NCBI GenBank assembly: GCA_963682025.1
Contig: OY821521.1
Span: 172,025,665-172,089,664 of the forward strand
Source: Cordilura impudica
Lineage: Eukaryota > Arthropoda > Insecta > Diptera > Scathophagidae
Reading direction: 5' to 3'
Length of the DNA stretch: 64,000 nucleotides
Under the pieces are notes generated by a model. That model was not told the origin of the DNA. It saw only the letters and a list, made by a program, of their open reading frames with translations, and ran no database searches. Each line of letters starts with the position of its first letter. The stretch's first letter is position 1. This document shows positions 46,514 through 57,622 of the stretch, in pieces. A program made the position numbers and the translations under genes.

Positions 46514-47613
46514 AACAAGTAAGGTCTATACCGACTATACGATAGCCTATACCATGCGTTTAAAGACCCTATCTCTTTGGTCCAACTATTTAGATATAGA
46601 AAATCTATAATATTATTAGGCTAGGCGATTTCTTGTGACCGATGTTTTGTTCTACCGTTTTATCCCGATTTTGACCAAACCTATATTATTTGAAAGGTAA
46701 TATCTTTTTAGTCGTTCTGCAGATTTACAGATTTTTAAATTTTTTCCTTTATTTTGAGTAAATTGCATTTAAAGTTGCTACTAACGCATACATAAAATTA
46801 AACAATGCTATGCATGTGTTTATTAAATTTTTTAATGTGTTTGTAATAAAAATTAGTTTGTTCTTTGAGTTGATTTGCGAATTAGCTATAATTGATTAGC
46901 ATACCTTTAGGGTCTTTATTTAATAAAAAAAATAAAATTTCCTAGAATTTGCACTCGAATTTCGAGGGCTGGAATCTGTTAGTAAACATAAACCAAGTTT
47001 GAGTGGTAAGTTTTTTTTGCCCTCGGATATGAAAAAGTTCATATCGGCTGCTATATTTATATGTGGACGAGGTCGAAAAATGGATCGATCCTGCCCATAT
47101 TTATTAAAGTCACTTATTTTTTTGCAAAAACATATACAAATCAAATTTGAGAAAAATCTGTGCAATATTTTTGTTTTTTGATAGATTTAAGTAAAGATGG
47201 GGAATTAGCTTCATACGGGGGCTATGAGTAAGAATTGTCCTATAGGGCTTATTTTTAGACTACTGATAAATGGATGTTATAAACATATACAAACGCAATT
47301 TGACCAAGATCTATATGATAATTTTGATATTATGGCAATTTAAGTCGTTCTGATAGGGGTTATTTGTATGGGAACTAGATTTGATCATGAACCAATTTTC
47401 ACCAATTTCAATAGCATTCGTATTATGGCCGATAGAAGCTTACATACCAAAGTTCATACTACACAGGCGGACATCGCTAAATCGACTCAGAAAGTGATTC
47501 TGAGTCGATCGGTATAATAAAAGATGGGTCTAGGTAAAATATTTTTCCTAGTTACAAACATCAGCCCAAAGTCATTATTCCCTGACCACATAGAGGTAGT
47601 CGTATAGGGTATA
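46514..47613 (-). mobile_element. Repeat C copy 6, carrying a Repeat B copy
   Basis: It starts CAAGTAAGGTCTATACCGAC and ends GTCGTATAGGGTATA. The satellite reads CAATAGAAAA on the left and AATAGTGTCAG on the right, so it resumes in phase after the insertion. Repeat B copy g splits it after TTTAGATATAGAAAA (46602) and Repeat C resumes as CATAAACCAAGTTTGAGTGG. Without that insert it is about 720 bp. Confidence 0.8.
46603..46983 (-). mobile_element. Repeat B copy g (full length, inverted)
   Basis: Plus strand TCTATAATATTATTAGGCTAGG to GAGGGCTGGAATCTGTTAGT, 381 bp. Other Repeat C copies read GATATAGAAAATAAGCAT across the site, so the insertion left no obvious duplication, as expected of helitron-type transposition. 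Confidence 0.83.
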
Positions 47614-48400
47614 AATAGTGTCAGATTTCGAAATTTTTTCTGTAGGAAAATAGTCTCAAATTCTGAGACTATTTTTTTTTAGAAAAACTATCAGATTCTC
47701 AGAATTTTTTTTTATAAAAACCAGTCTCAGATTTTGAGAAATTTTGTATAGAATAACAGTCTCAGATTATAAAAATGTTCCTATATACATATATTCCGTA
47801 GATAAGCAATCTCAGATTTTGATATATTTTATCCTGAAAAACTGTCTCATATTCTTAGAAGTTTCTATATAAATACTGCCTCGATTCTTAACATTTTGAT
47901 ATAGAAAAATAATATCTGATTTTGTGAATTTTTCGATAGAAAAGAGTTTCATCTTCTGAAAATTTTCTTTAGAAAAACAGAGCCAGATTCTACAAATTTT
48001 TTTGTATTAAAATATTCTCCAATGCTGGACGTTTTTGTGTACTGTGTATCAGGGTTTGAAAATTTTTTTATAGAAAAACAGTCTCAGATTTTGGTTTAGA
48101 AAAACAGTCTCAAAATTTTTCTATAGAAAAATAGTTTCAGATTTTGAAAGTTTCTCTATAGAAATATTCTGAAAAATTTTGAAACTATTCTTCTTAGAAA
48201 AATTCTGAAATAATTTTTCACTTAAAAAGTTTTCTATAGAAAAACAGTGTCAGATTCTGAAAATGTTTTCGATAGGAAAAGAGTCTTAGATTCTGAGAAA
48301 TTTCTATAAAAAGAAACTCTTAGATTCTGTGAATTTGTGTATAGAAAAAAGTCTCAGATTATCAGGACTCTTCTATAGAACGACAAAGTTATTCTGAGTA

Positions 48401-49511
48401 TATATGTCAAGTATACCCTGACCACATAGTGATCTATACTTTGATCACAAAGTTGTATAAATATTCCAAAAACCAGTTACTAAATTTAGGCATACAACTC
48501 GTATCCCAGGTAAAATTTCGTAATAGCAGCTCATTGATTTTTGCATTACCAATAATGACCTACCCCTGCCCACTGCATTACTTTCAAAGTGAAAATAAGA
48601 CGTTACTAATAATGTGTTATACAGCTACTTATATTTCATGCCAACTCCTTGCATACTGCATTACTTTCAAAGTGAAAATAATGAGTTCTAGGCAACTAGC
48701 TACCTCCAATGACAGCCTCGTGTTAAAATAATGAGCTTATCAGGCAAACTTCAACCAGTTACTTCTCCTTCTAAAACCCATTATTTGGTAATGTTTTTTT
48801 CCCTGGAATTATTCGTAAGAACGTTGCCTTAATTTTGAGATATTTTAAATCAAAAATTCACTATTTAAATGTTCAAAAGTTTTTTATATGTTCGTATTTA
48901 CATTTGTATTTATGTTTATGGCAGTAAATAAATACGATATCATTACATATCAAATGACATTTTGACAAACATCATCATGCCAAATTGTTACAATTTAAAC
49001 ATATGTAGGTATATATGTATGTATGTATGTACATATAAGTAAGTATATATACATATTTATATGCATAGTGTGTATTCGATCTAACGAGAGCGTCCTAAGA
49101 GTTTTAATATGACTTGTTGTTATTCGGCAATCAGCTTATAATTTTGCACCTGTCGTAATGTTTTCATCTTAAATATTTTGCAAATGTTTTATGTGCAACA
49201 CATGTGTTGGGGTATAAAATTTCTGTCTATAGCTCTGAAGAAGATATCGTTGCAAAGTATACATAAGTGTGTAAATAGCTAAGGAGCATCTATATTTTAT
49301 CTATTTTTTTTTTTCATTTTATTTTATTTTATACTTGAGAATAGTGTAATGAAACCTTAAAATAGTTTAGATACAATCTTCGACTGTCTATACTTATGCT
49401 CACTACAATAGTTACACCATTTCCTACTTTACTTTAAAAACTTAAAGTTTTCGTTGTATACCCACCACACTAGTGTGGTGTCTGTAATAATTACTTAAAA
49501 TAAAAATGTGC
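48401..49511. other. 1.1 kb without recognised genes
   Basis: No coding support. A 27-bp direct repeat (ACTGCATTACTTTCAAAGTG...) occurs at 48572-48598 and 48655-48681, and a (GTAT)n/(ATAC)n microsatellite lies at about 49008-49060. The remaining sequence matches none of the repeat families seen here. Confidence 0.5.
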
Positions 49512-49525
49512 ATCCCATAAAGAGC
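49512..49525 (+). repeat. 14-bp target-site duplication, left
   Basis: ATCCCATAAAGAGC occurs here and at 51601-51614, bracketing the LOA-like LINE exactly. Confidence 0.85.
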
Positions 49526-51600
49526 TTATATATCCCTGAAGTGGAGGGAGACGAAAGTGGTGTTCATTCCAAAAGCTGGAAATAGTTCACACACTGTCCC
49601 AAAAGAATTCAGACCAATAAGTCTATCATCGTTCTTATTGAAGACAATGGAGCGCTTGATAGATTCTTACTTCCGAAGAGTTATTGATCCTAAACTGCTG
49701 TCGGCGCGACAACACGCTTACAGCAAGGGAAGGTCAACCGAAACAGCTCTTCACGAGCTTGTGAGTACCATCGAGAAATCGCTCTTGGTAGGAGAATACA
49801 CCATGACAGCCTTTTTCGATATAGAAGGGGCTTTTAACAATGTCATACCGGACTCGATATTAGCGGCACTATCTAGTGTAGGAGTGAATTCCGTGATCAT
49901 CTCACTGATTGGAAATCTGCTTGCCAACAGGCGGATAACGTCTAAATTGGGAACGACTCTAATATGCCGATTCGTGAACAGGGGAACGCCACAAGGAGGC
50001 GTTCTGTCACCACTTCTATGGAACTTAGCGCTGAACTCAATGCTACTTTTGTTGGAGAGACAAGGCTGCAACGTGGTCGCCTATGCTGATGAGGTGGCCA
50101 TAGCCGTAAATGGGAAGTTTCTATCCACACTTAGAGAGGGCTCTCACTATGCTATCTAGCTGGGCAAGTAGTTGCGGTCTGGGGGTAAATCCGACCAAAA
50201 CGGAACTTGTTCTTTTCACGAGGAAGTATAAGATACCTTCGACCCTATTTCTCTTTAAGGTGCTGATATCGCCTTCTCTAATGCAGCCATGTATCTTGGT
50301 GTATTCTTGGATAGGAAGCTGAACTTCAGACGGAACCTGGAGGAAAGGGCGAAGAAGGCGACTATAGCTTTATACTCATGCAAAAAGGCCATTGCTAAGC
50401 GGTGAGGCTTCAGCCCGAAAATTGCTTACTGGATCTACACAGCGGTGGTTCTCCCAATATGCTGTACGGGGTCATCGTCTGGTGGCCTGCTCTAGAGAAG
50501 GCTTCTAATACCATGGCTTCCATGTGTATCACTGGTGCCCTTCGTACCACACCTACGGAGTGATCCTGAATAACAGGAACTTACCATTGAACGTGGATTA
50601 CACTACTCCGAGGAGTGTATTCGAACGACACTACTCTGATACCGACCAGGGAATCCTGGTCAGGGGGGGTTCCAGGTAGCAGGCGTTCGATAAATTTCTA
50701 TACTGACGGATCGAAACTGTGTGGTCAAGTTGGTTTCGGAGTCTATTCAAAGGAGCTTGGACTAAATCTGGCTCGCAGATTGTCAGACCACTGCAGTGTT
50801 TATCAGGCAGAGGTACTGGCAATAAAGGAAGTTGCTGACTGGTTGGGTCGGAATATTCTGTCTACAACCGCAGTCAACATCTACTCTGATAGTCAGGCCG
50901 CGGTAAAATCCTTGGAATCAATGTTCCTGAAAACAAGAACCACCCTTAACTGCCGCACGTCTTTAAATGAGATGGCCAAGCAGTTCGACAGGAATATACC
51001 AGGAAACTGTAAAGCTGACGAGTTGGCAAGACAGGGCACTACCTAGCCGGTTCCAGCGGACTTGGAATGTGTTGGTATACCCCTGGAATCTTGCAAGCTG
51101 GAACTTCGGCTTCACACCGCCGTCATAACAGACAACAGATGGGCTAATGGATCAACGTGCAGGATCACGAGACAGATCTGGCCGGCTCTAAATCATAAGC
51201 GCACTAGCGTGCTACTATCACTCCCCCGTGGGGAGATTTCAACAGTAGTTGCTGTTATCACTGGGCACTGCCTCATAGGGAGAGACGCTGAACGCCTCAG
51301 GATCTCGTGAAATGACTTCTGTCGTAGCTGCATGGATGTGGAGGAGGTGGAGAGCATAGAGCACTTCCTTTGCTATTGCCCGGCGCTCTCCAGAACGAGA
51401 CTTCGAACATTGGGATCGCGATCTCTCTGATCTCTCAAATGTGGACATTTCACATATCAAGGGCTTCATCAGGAGCTCAAACTGGTTCTACGGTGGGGAC
51501 TGAGGGAAACACCTATTCGTCCCGTGGTATCGCAATGGACCCCAGAGTCTAAGTGTGCTTTTCCTTTGGTTTAGTAGCCACTTTCAACCTAACCTAACCT
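49526..51600 (+). mobile_element. LOA-like LINE, 5'-truncated, with target duplication
   Basis: 2075 bp between perfect 14-bp direct repeats. It contains reverse transcriptase, RNase H and a CCHC-type zinc motif, and ends in AACCTAACCTAACCT, a (CCTAA)n tail rather than poly(A). The GC content is clearly higher than its surroundings, as is usual for this LINE group compared with AT-rich flanks. FFDIEGAFNNV and RGTPQGGVLSPLLW fit the LOA/Bilbo/Trim type. Confidence 0.85.
49535..51545 (+). pseudogene. LOA-like LINE ORF2 relic (RT with YADE, RNase H, zinc motif)
   Basis: The fingers start in VVFIPKAGNSSHTVPKEFRP and ISLSSFLLKTMERLID. The palm has MTAFFDIEGAFNNVIPDSIL, NRGTPQGGVLSPLLWNLALN and VVAYADEVAIAV. 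The usual YADD is YADE here (50082-50093), an alteration of a catalytic Asp. After frameshifts, CGLGVNPTKTELVLFTRKYK and a YLGVFLDRKLNFRRNLEERA-like stretch (50290-50350) follow. RNase H is at 50690-51046 (SINFYTDGSKLCGQVGFGVY, SVYQAEVLAIKEVADWL, VNIYSDSQAAVKSLES, NCKADELARQGT). The C-terminus has CRSCMDVEEVESIEHFLCYC (51310-51375). Frameshifts near 50150, 50270 and 50400 make it inactive. Confidence 0.83.
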
Positions 51601-51614
51601 ATCCCATAAAGAGC
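51601..51614 (+). repeat. 14-bp target-site duplication, right
   Basis: ATCCCATAAAGAGC matches 49512-49525 and directly follows the (CCTAA)n tail. Confidence 0.85.
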
Positions 51615-51761
51615 ATTTCACAATTATAAGGTCAATCATTTTTTTTTAATATATCTCCAGAACAAAAATTTTGTACAACTCCAAGACTATGATAAATTTG
51701 CCTCCGAATTTCTGCATTGATCAAATTCAGAAGCTGCCTGCCTCGCGCGATTTTTACATCT

Positions 51762-52070
51762 TGTAACCGATGTTTTGTTCTACCACTTATCCCGATTTTG
51801 ACCAAACGTATATTATTTGAAAAGTATATCTTTTTAGCCGTTTTGCAGATTTACAGATTTTTAAATTTTTTTCTGTATTTTGAGTAAATTGCATTTAAAG
51901 TTGCTACTAACACATACATAAAATTATACAATGCAAATGAGTTTGTTTTTTTTTTTGTTGATTTGTGAATTGGCTATAATTGATTACCATACCTTTAGGG
52001 TCTATATTTAATGAAAAAATAAAATTTCCTAGAATTTGCACTCGAATTTCGAGGGCTGGGATCTGCTAGC
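51762..52070 (-). mobile_element. Repeat B copy h, internally deleted
   Basis: It runs from TTGTAACCGATGTTTTG to GAGGGCTGGGATCTGCTAG. The outer GCCTAGCC end and about 40 internal bases are missing. The flank after it (TATTATTGCTTCAATTCAAA) recurs after copy i, so the two belong to a tandem duplication. Confidence 0.75.
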
Positions 52071-52633
52071 ACGTATTATTGCTTCAATTCAAATCTCTTA
52101 CAAATTGCATGATGAACTTGTATTTTCATTCATTTTGTAATAGATTTGAAAAAAATTGAATTTGCCAGTCGATATAGTCATGTCCGTCTGTCCACTTGTC
52201 CGTCTGTAGGTCTATCTGCCTGTTAAAATAACGGTCATTCACAAAAAAAAAAAAGAACCATTTGCCGGTATAAAATCAGGTTAATATTGTTTGTCATTAC
52301 TTCGAGCAGGTTGAAATTTAAAATGGGGTAAATCGGGCATCATTGTATCAAGATATGCCTTAAAGAATGCTTAAAATTCAGTGTGCTTTTTATTATAATT
52401 TAATATTAAGTTGATAAAATTTTTTATTTTTTCAAATATTTTGTTTAAATTTGTTATAAATAGTGAAATAAGTCCAGATATTAATGTAAACGTAGAACGC
52501 AGGTAATGTCAAATTGACAATCCCCTAATCCTAAACACACAATTTCTGAGAAATTTCAGTTTTTTTTTGTCTGGAATATTTGAAGTTTCACAGGATTTAA
52601 TGACGAGTATGACACTATAGATTTACCCACAGT
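52071..52633. repeat. Repeat G copy 1 (GTCCGTCTGTCC-containing unit)
   Basis: CAAATCTCTTACAAATTGC, GCCAGTCGATATAGTCATGTC and GTCCGTCTGTCCACTTG are repeated at 53013-53380. The GTCCGTCTG core places it near the DINE-like families. Beyond 52330 the sequence is AT-rich and unassigned. Confidence 0.6.
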
Positions 52634-53012
52634 ATCTATAATATGAATAGGCTAGGCGATTTCTTGTGACTGATGTTTTGTTCTACCGTTTTATCCCGAT
52701 TTTGACCAAACGTATATTATTTGAAAGGTATTTCTTTTTAGCCATTTCGTAGATTTACAGATTTTTAAATTTTTTCTTTTATTTTGAGTAAATTCCATTT
52801 AAATTTGCTACTAACACATACATAAAATTATACAATGCTATGTGTGTGTTAATTAAATTTGTTTATGTGTTTGTAATAAAAATGAGTTTGTTCTTTGTGT
52901 TGATTTGTGAATTGGCTATAATTGGTTAGCATACCTTTAGGGTCTTTTTTTAATGAAAAAATAAAATTTCCCAGAATTTGCACTCGAATTTCGAGGGCTG
53001 GAATCTGCTAGT
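52634..53012 (-). mobile_element. Repeat B copy i (full length, inverted)
   Basis: TCTATAATATGAATAGGC to GAGGGCTGGAATCTGCTAGT, 379 bp. The same 3' flank as copy h shows that a segment containing a Repeat B copy and Repeat G was duplicated in tandem. Confidence 0.82.
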
Positions 53013-53521
53013 ACATATTATTGCTTTAATTCAAATCTCTAACAAATGGAATGATGAACTTGTACTTTCATTCATTTTGTAATAGATTTAAAAAAAAAAG
53101 TTGGTAGCATTTTTTATAATTTTTTTTTTAACCAGCTGGTTATAGAAATAATACTGGGGGGGCATTAAAGGTGAGGAGGTATTCTACCCACAGAAGTTTA
53201 TTTATTTTTTTATTTGGCTATATATTAGTTTGTCATTCCATTTGTAGCGCATCGAAAAATGAATTTGCCAGTCGATATAGCCATGTCCGTCTGTCCACTT
53301 GTCCGTCTGTCTGCCTGTTAAAATCACGCTCATTCTCAAAATAAACCATTTGCCGGGATAGAATCAGGTTAATATTGTTTGTCCGTCTGTCCGTCTATGG
53401 AAATCGCGATCGCGCCGTCAATAAGTCAGATCAGTTGCTCAATTCTATTGAAAATAGCTCGCTGACATCCTGAGCAGGTTGTTATTTAAAGTCATCAAAA
53501 TCGGTTAAATAGGTTCCGAGA
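53013..53521. repeat. Repeat G copy 2
   Basis: It matches 52071-52330 with two extra segments: 53095-53250, holding GCTGGTTATAGAAATAATAC, and a longer core with GTCCGTCTGTCCGTCTATGG and a CGCGATCGCG palindrome near 53405-53415. The end (AAATCGGTTAAATAGGTTCC) resembles the Repeat D core. Non-coding. Confidence 0.6.
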
Positions 53522-53860
53522 TCTATAATATTAATAGCTAGACGATTTCTTGTGACCGTCTAGCGTTTTATCTTTATTTTGAAAGGAATTTCTTTTTAGC
53601 CGTTTTGCAGATTTACAGGTTTTTCAATTTGTTCCTTTATTTTGAGTAAATTGCATTTAAAGTTGCTACTAACACATACATAAAATTATACATATGCTAT
53701 GTGTGTTTTATTAAATTTGTTAATGTGTTTGTTAATGACTTTGTTATCTTCACGCACAATAATAATAAACCAGAAAAGTGTTGGTTTGTAAATTGGCTAA
53801 GTTGAAAAATAAAGCTGCCTAGAAATTGCACTCGAATTTCGAGCCCTGGAATATACTAGT
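53522..53860 (-). mobile_element. Repeat B copy j, diverged
   Basis: ATCTATAATATTAATAGCTAG to GAATTTCGAGCCCTGGAATA and ACTAGT. The part near 53735-53800 (TTATCTTCACGCACAATAA) matches the variant in copy l (57950-58296), so j and l form a subgroup. Confidence 0.75.
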
Positions 53861-53901
53861 TTCAATGAAAGTGTAAAAAAACTCTTGAAAATATATGATT
53901 T

Positions 53902-54270
53902 TTATACCCTATACCACTATGTGGTCAGGGTATAATGACTTTGTGCCGATGTTTGTAACTACCAAAAATATTTGGCCAAAAATATAGCGATCAACTGGGA
54001 ATCATTTGCTTAGTCGAGTTAGCGATGTCCTTAAGTCCATCTTTCAATCTGTCTGTCTGCCCGTCTGTCTGTGTGTCCATGTAAAATTTTTAATCACATA
54101 ATCCATAGGATGAACGCTACTAAAACTGATGAAAATCTGTTTATATTCAGACCTAGTCTACATGCTTCCATTAATTAGAATCCCAATATCAAGCCCTGTA
54201 GAACAATTTTTAGCCATAGTCCTTATATAAAGTATGTTCCTGATTTCTTTGGTTTGATAGTGTATTTGTC
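53902..54270 (+). mobile_element. Repeat C copy 7, 5' part only
   Basis: TTATACCCTATACCACTATG, TTTGTAACTACCAAAAATAT, CCGTCTGTCTGTGTGTCC, then stopping after CTGATTTCTTTGGTTTGAT. It lies head-to-tail with copy 8. Confidence 0.72.
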
Positions 54271-55379
54271 CACTATACCACTATGTGGTCAGGGTATAAT
54301 TACTATGCGCTGATGTTTGTAACTGCCAAAAATATTTGACTTAGACCCATCTTTTATTATACCGATCGACTCAGAAGCACTTTCTGAGTCGATTTAGCGA
54401 TGTCCGCCCGTCCATCTGTAAACCTTGTAATCAAACTACAGATCACAAATATGAATATGGCATTTAGTATATAAATTTCTATCGGTCTTAAGACAATTGC
54501 TGTTGAAATTGGTGAAAATCACACCTAGTCCCCATTGAAATGACGCCTATGGGATGTATTAAAATTACCATAACATCCAAATTATCATATAGATCTCGGT
54601 CAAATTGGGTTTGTGTATGTTTATTACATCCATTTATCAGTAGTCCAAAAATTAATCCTATAGGACAATTCCTACTCATAGCCCCCAAAATGAAACAAAT
54701 TCCCGATCTTCACTTAAATCTATCAAAAAACAAAAATCTTGCACAGATTTTTCTCAAATTTGGATTGTATATGTTTTTTTAAAAAGTAAGTGACCTTACC
54801 AAATATGGTCAGAATCGGTCCATTTTTCGACCTAGTCCACATCTAAATATAGCAGCCGATATGAACTTTTTCATATCCAAAGACAAAAAAAATGTCACTC
54901 AAACTTGGTTTATATTTACTAGCAGATTCCAGCCTTCGAAATTCGAGTGCAAATTCTAGGAAATTTTATTTTCTCATTAAATAAAGACCCTAAAAGTATG
55001 CTAATCAATTATAGCCAATTCACAAATCAACACAAAAAACAAACTCATTTTTATTACAAACACATTAACAAATTTAATAAACACACACATAGCATTGTAT
55101 AATTTTATGTATGCGTTAGTAGCAACTTTAAATGCAATTTACTCAAAATATAAGAAAAAATTAAAAAATCTGTAATCTGAAAAACGGCTAAAAAGAAGTA
55201 CCTTTCAAATAATTTACGTTTGGTCAAAATCGCGATAAAGCAATATAACAAAACATCGGTCACAAGAAATCGCCTAGCCTGTTAATATTATAGATGCCAC
55301 TAAAATTTGGTTTATGCTTATTTTCTACGTCTAATTAGTTGGACATAAACTTAACGACTATAATTTTCTTACTGGTTTT
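54271..55379 (+). mobile_element. Repeat C copy 8, carrying a Repeat B copy
   Basis: It runs from ACTATACCACTATGTGGTC to the TATAATTTTCTTACTGG end. Repeat B copy k is inserted at 54918-55295. The AAACTTGGTTTATATTT before and AAAATTTGGTTTATGCTT after it overlap, so about 20 bp of Repeat C appear on both sides of the insert. The terminal hairpin is eroded. Confidence 0.75.
54918..55295 (+). mobile_element. Repeat B copy k (full length)
   Basis: ACTAGCAGATTCCAGCCTTCG to GCCTAGCCTGTTAATATTATAGAT, 378 bp, nested in Repeat C copy 8. The palindrome has one change (TTCGAAATTCGAG). Confidence 0.82.
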
Positions 55380-56844
55380 ACTTGAAATATCTTGTTATTT
55401 GTCATTACCCTGGTATTTGTGACCCGGCAGTTGGCATTGAAAGAAGAATGGATGCATATCGTTAAGACAGCTGTCTTAAAGTGTTTCTGAATTGATCGAT
55501 ATTATAATAACCTAACCCATAAAAACAAAGTTTTTCTTCAAACTCTTTCTTGCCTTATGCATATGAGTCTCGAGTCACTCTGTGACTGTGCGTGACTGTG
55601 TGTGACTATCTTAAAATTAATCTTTGGCCATAACAAGTCTATGGACAAAGTTTCAGATCGATCGGGAGAGGGGAAGTGAGTTTTTAATCTATCCATGAAT
55701 GTGCGTGACTGTGCGTGACTATCACAGAATTAATCTGTAGTCACAACAAGACTATGGGCCAAGTTTCAGTTCAATTGGATAAGGGGGAATGGGGTTGCCC
55801 CACGACATAAAGTATGAGTTAAAAGAAAAAGTTTAAAAATACATTTGTATATTTTTAAAACATAAATCTTAATTTCTTCACATATAATTTATATTTGCCA
55901 TTGTGTAGTGTGTGTAGCTGCTTTATTCTTAGGCATTCGTTTGGAAAATGGTACAGTTTTAAATGGATATTTTCCACATGATTTCTACCTCTAGCGCCTC
56001 GATGCATAAACTAGGAATATATGTGTGTGTTACATTATTATTACATGAATTACATTAACAGTTTACAAGTGTGTTCAGCCTTTAGGCTTTCTATATATGT
56101 TTTAGTAACTTTTACTATCTTTCTTCTTCTTCATCATCTTCTTCTTGGTTTTCATATCATTTCTCCATTTCGATTTTTTTTCGAAAACCTTAAGGTAAAT
56201 GGTTCAATTCAGTTCAGTGGTGTAAGTTGTTTAAAGTTTGCAATTTTATGTGAATGATGTTGTTGTTGTTGTTATTGGTTGCTTGGTTCCATCTTGTGAA
56301 TACTTTTATTTCTATGAAATATCTTTTATGAATTCTTAATGTGACAAGTGAAATGTTAAACAAATAGCAACGTTATCCAAGTGCAGTTTGTGTGTTTGGT
56401 ACAGTGAGTTCCAAAAGTCGGTAATTCTTTAAAGGCATGCATTCACAACAGAGGAACTTCCTTCCATTGAAGCCGAACGGCATTTAACTAGCAAATTTTT
56501 TGTATTCTCAGAGACTTCAGTCTGTAGGATATTCATTTACCCAACTTTTAATAAAAGAATGAGAAAAACTGCAAAACCTCAATTATTTGTCTTTTTATGC
56601 ACCTAGCCCCCTGGTGCATCGGCGTATTCGATATCGAATAAAATCAATGGAAATTCCATATTTTTGTTTATTATTTAAGGAAGACCGGCAAACGTTAGAC
56701 CTCGCTCCGCTTTATTCTTAACCTGGGGTCATAATTTGTTTACTTTGACAGAGTAAAATTATTATTAGAATTTTATTTTGGAAATTTAAAAAAAAAATAT
56801 TTCGATCGCAAAATTTCGATAACGAATGCGTCGATTTGACCTCC
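55380..56844. other. 1.5 kb with a short direct repeat, no gene recognised
   Basis: Two imperfect copies of a roughly 95-bp unit (GTGCGTGACTGTG..., CAAAGTTTCAGATCGATCGG / CCAAGTTTCAGTTCAATTGG) lie at about 55585-55680 and 55693-55795. The phrase AAGTTTCAGATCGATC also occurs in Repeat D. 55800-56844 shows no credible coding; a TTCTTCTTCTTCATC run is at 56120 and (GTT)n at 56258-56275. Confidence 0.5.
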
Positions 56845-57335
56845 AGGGTATAATGAGTGTATGCTTGTCTCTGTAACTTCAAAAATATTTGAGCTACACC
56901 CATCTTGTGTCATATCGATCGACCCAGAATCAGTTTCTGAGTCGATTTAATATTGTCCGTCCGTCCTTCCGTCCGTCTGTGTGTCCATGTAAACCTTGTA
57001 ATCAAAGTACAAATCGAAAATATGAATATATTTTGATGAAATTTGGTACAAGAATTTCCATTGGCCATAGCATGACCACTGTTGAAATTGGTGAAAATCA
57101 GTTTATGTTCAGACCTAGTCCCCATACAAATGACCCCTTGCAATCGACTTAAATTGCCGTAAGATTTAAATTATCATGTAGATCTCGGTCAAATTTTGAT
57201 TGTATAGGTTTATTACAGCCATTAATCAGTAGTCCAAAAATAAATCCTATAGGACAATTCTTAGTCATAGCCCTCATATAAAGGTGCTTTCCGCTTTTAA
57301 CTTAAATCTAACAAAATACAAAAATATTCAAATTG
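56845..57335 (+). mobile_element. Repeat C copy 9, 3'-truncated
   Basis: CAGGGTATAATGAGTGTATG, GTCCGTCCGTCCTTCCGTCC-type core (56957-56977), GACCTAGTCCCCATACAAAT, ending near AAATCTAACAAAATAC. The hairpin end is absent. Confidence 0.72.
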
Positions 57336-57622
57336 CTGCTCAATCCATGCTAGGGTACGACTTAACAAGTATTTTGCTCTACGACGCATAGTCTTTTTTA
57401 TATATAAGCGATTTTATGTTCCCGGCCAAACATGTACGTATTTCAATCTGGCAACCATAAAAATAGTTATCGCGCAGTTTAAATTAGATCAGTTGGCTTA
57501 ATTTGGAAGATATCAACGATTTTATGTTCCCTGTCAAAACTTTACATTTTTCAACCTGGCAATCCTAAAAGTAGTTCTTAAATAGGGCATAAAATTTCAA
57601 AAATTTTTCTCTGCGTCACTTA
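57336..57622. repeat. Short direct repeat of about 60 bp
   Basis: GCGATTTTATGTTCCCGGCC...CAATCTGGCAACCATAAAAA (57407-57463) and ACGATTTTATGTTCCCTGTC...CAACCTGGCAATCCTAAAAG (57513-57572) are diverged copies of one unit. No coding is evident. Confidence 0.5.

Larger units (their letters stand above)
36390..48400. repeat. 35-bp satellite array, interrupted by elements
   Basis: The consensus monomer reads GTCTCAGATTCTGAG then AATTTTTCTATAGAAAAATA, 35 bp, with heavy divergence between units. Satellite segments are about 36390-39522, 43412-44770, 45124-45600, 46005-46513 and 47614-48400. Each monomer contains CTCAGATTCTGAG (5-bp arms) and the perfect 14-bp palindrome TTTTCTATAGAAAA. Inserts are a CR1-like LINE, Repeat A, a foldback element and Repeat C. 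Excluding them, roughly 6 kb of satellite is visible. Confidence 0.9.

Noticed and set aside
36390..48400. CRISPR-like array
   Set aside because: Units are contiguous diverged 35-bp monomers without unique spacers, in a eukaryotic context with no cas genes.
51575..51600. Telomeric TTAGG/CCTAA repeat
   Set aside because: The run is only about three units, immediately precedes a target duplication and is the 3' tail of a LINE.
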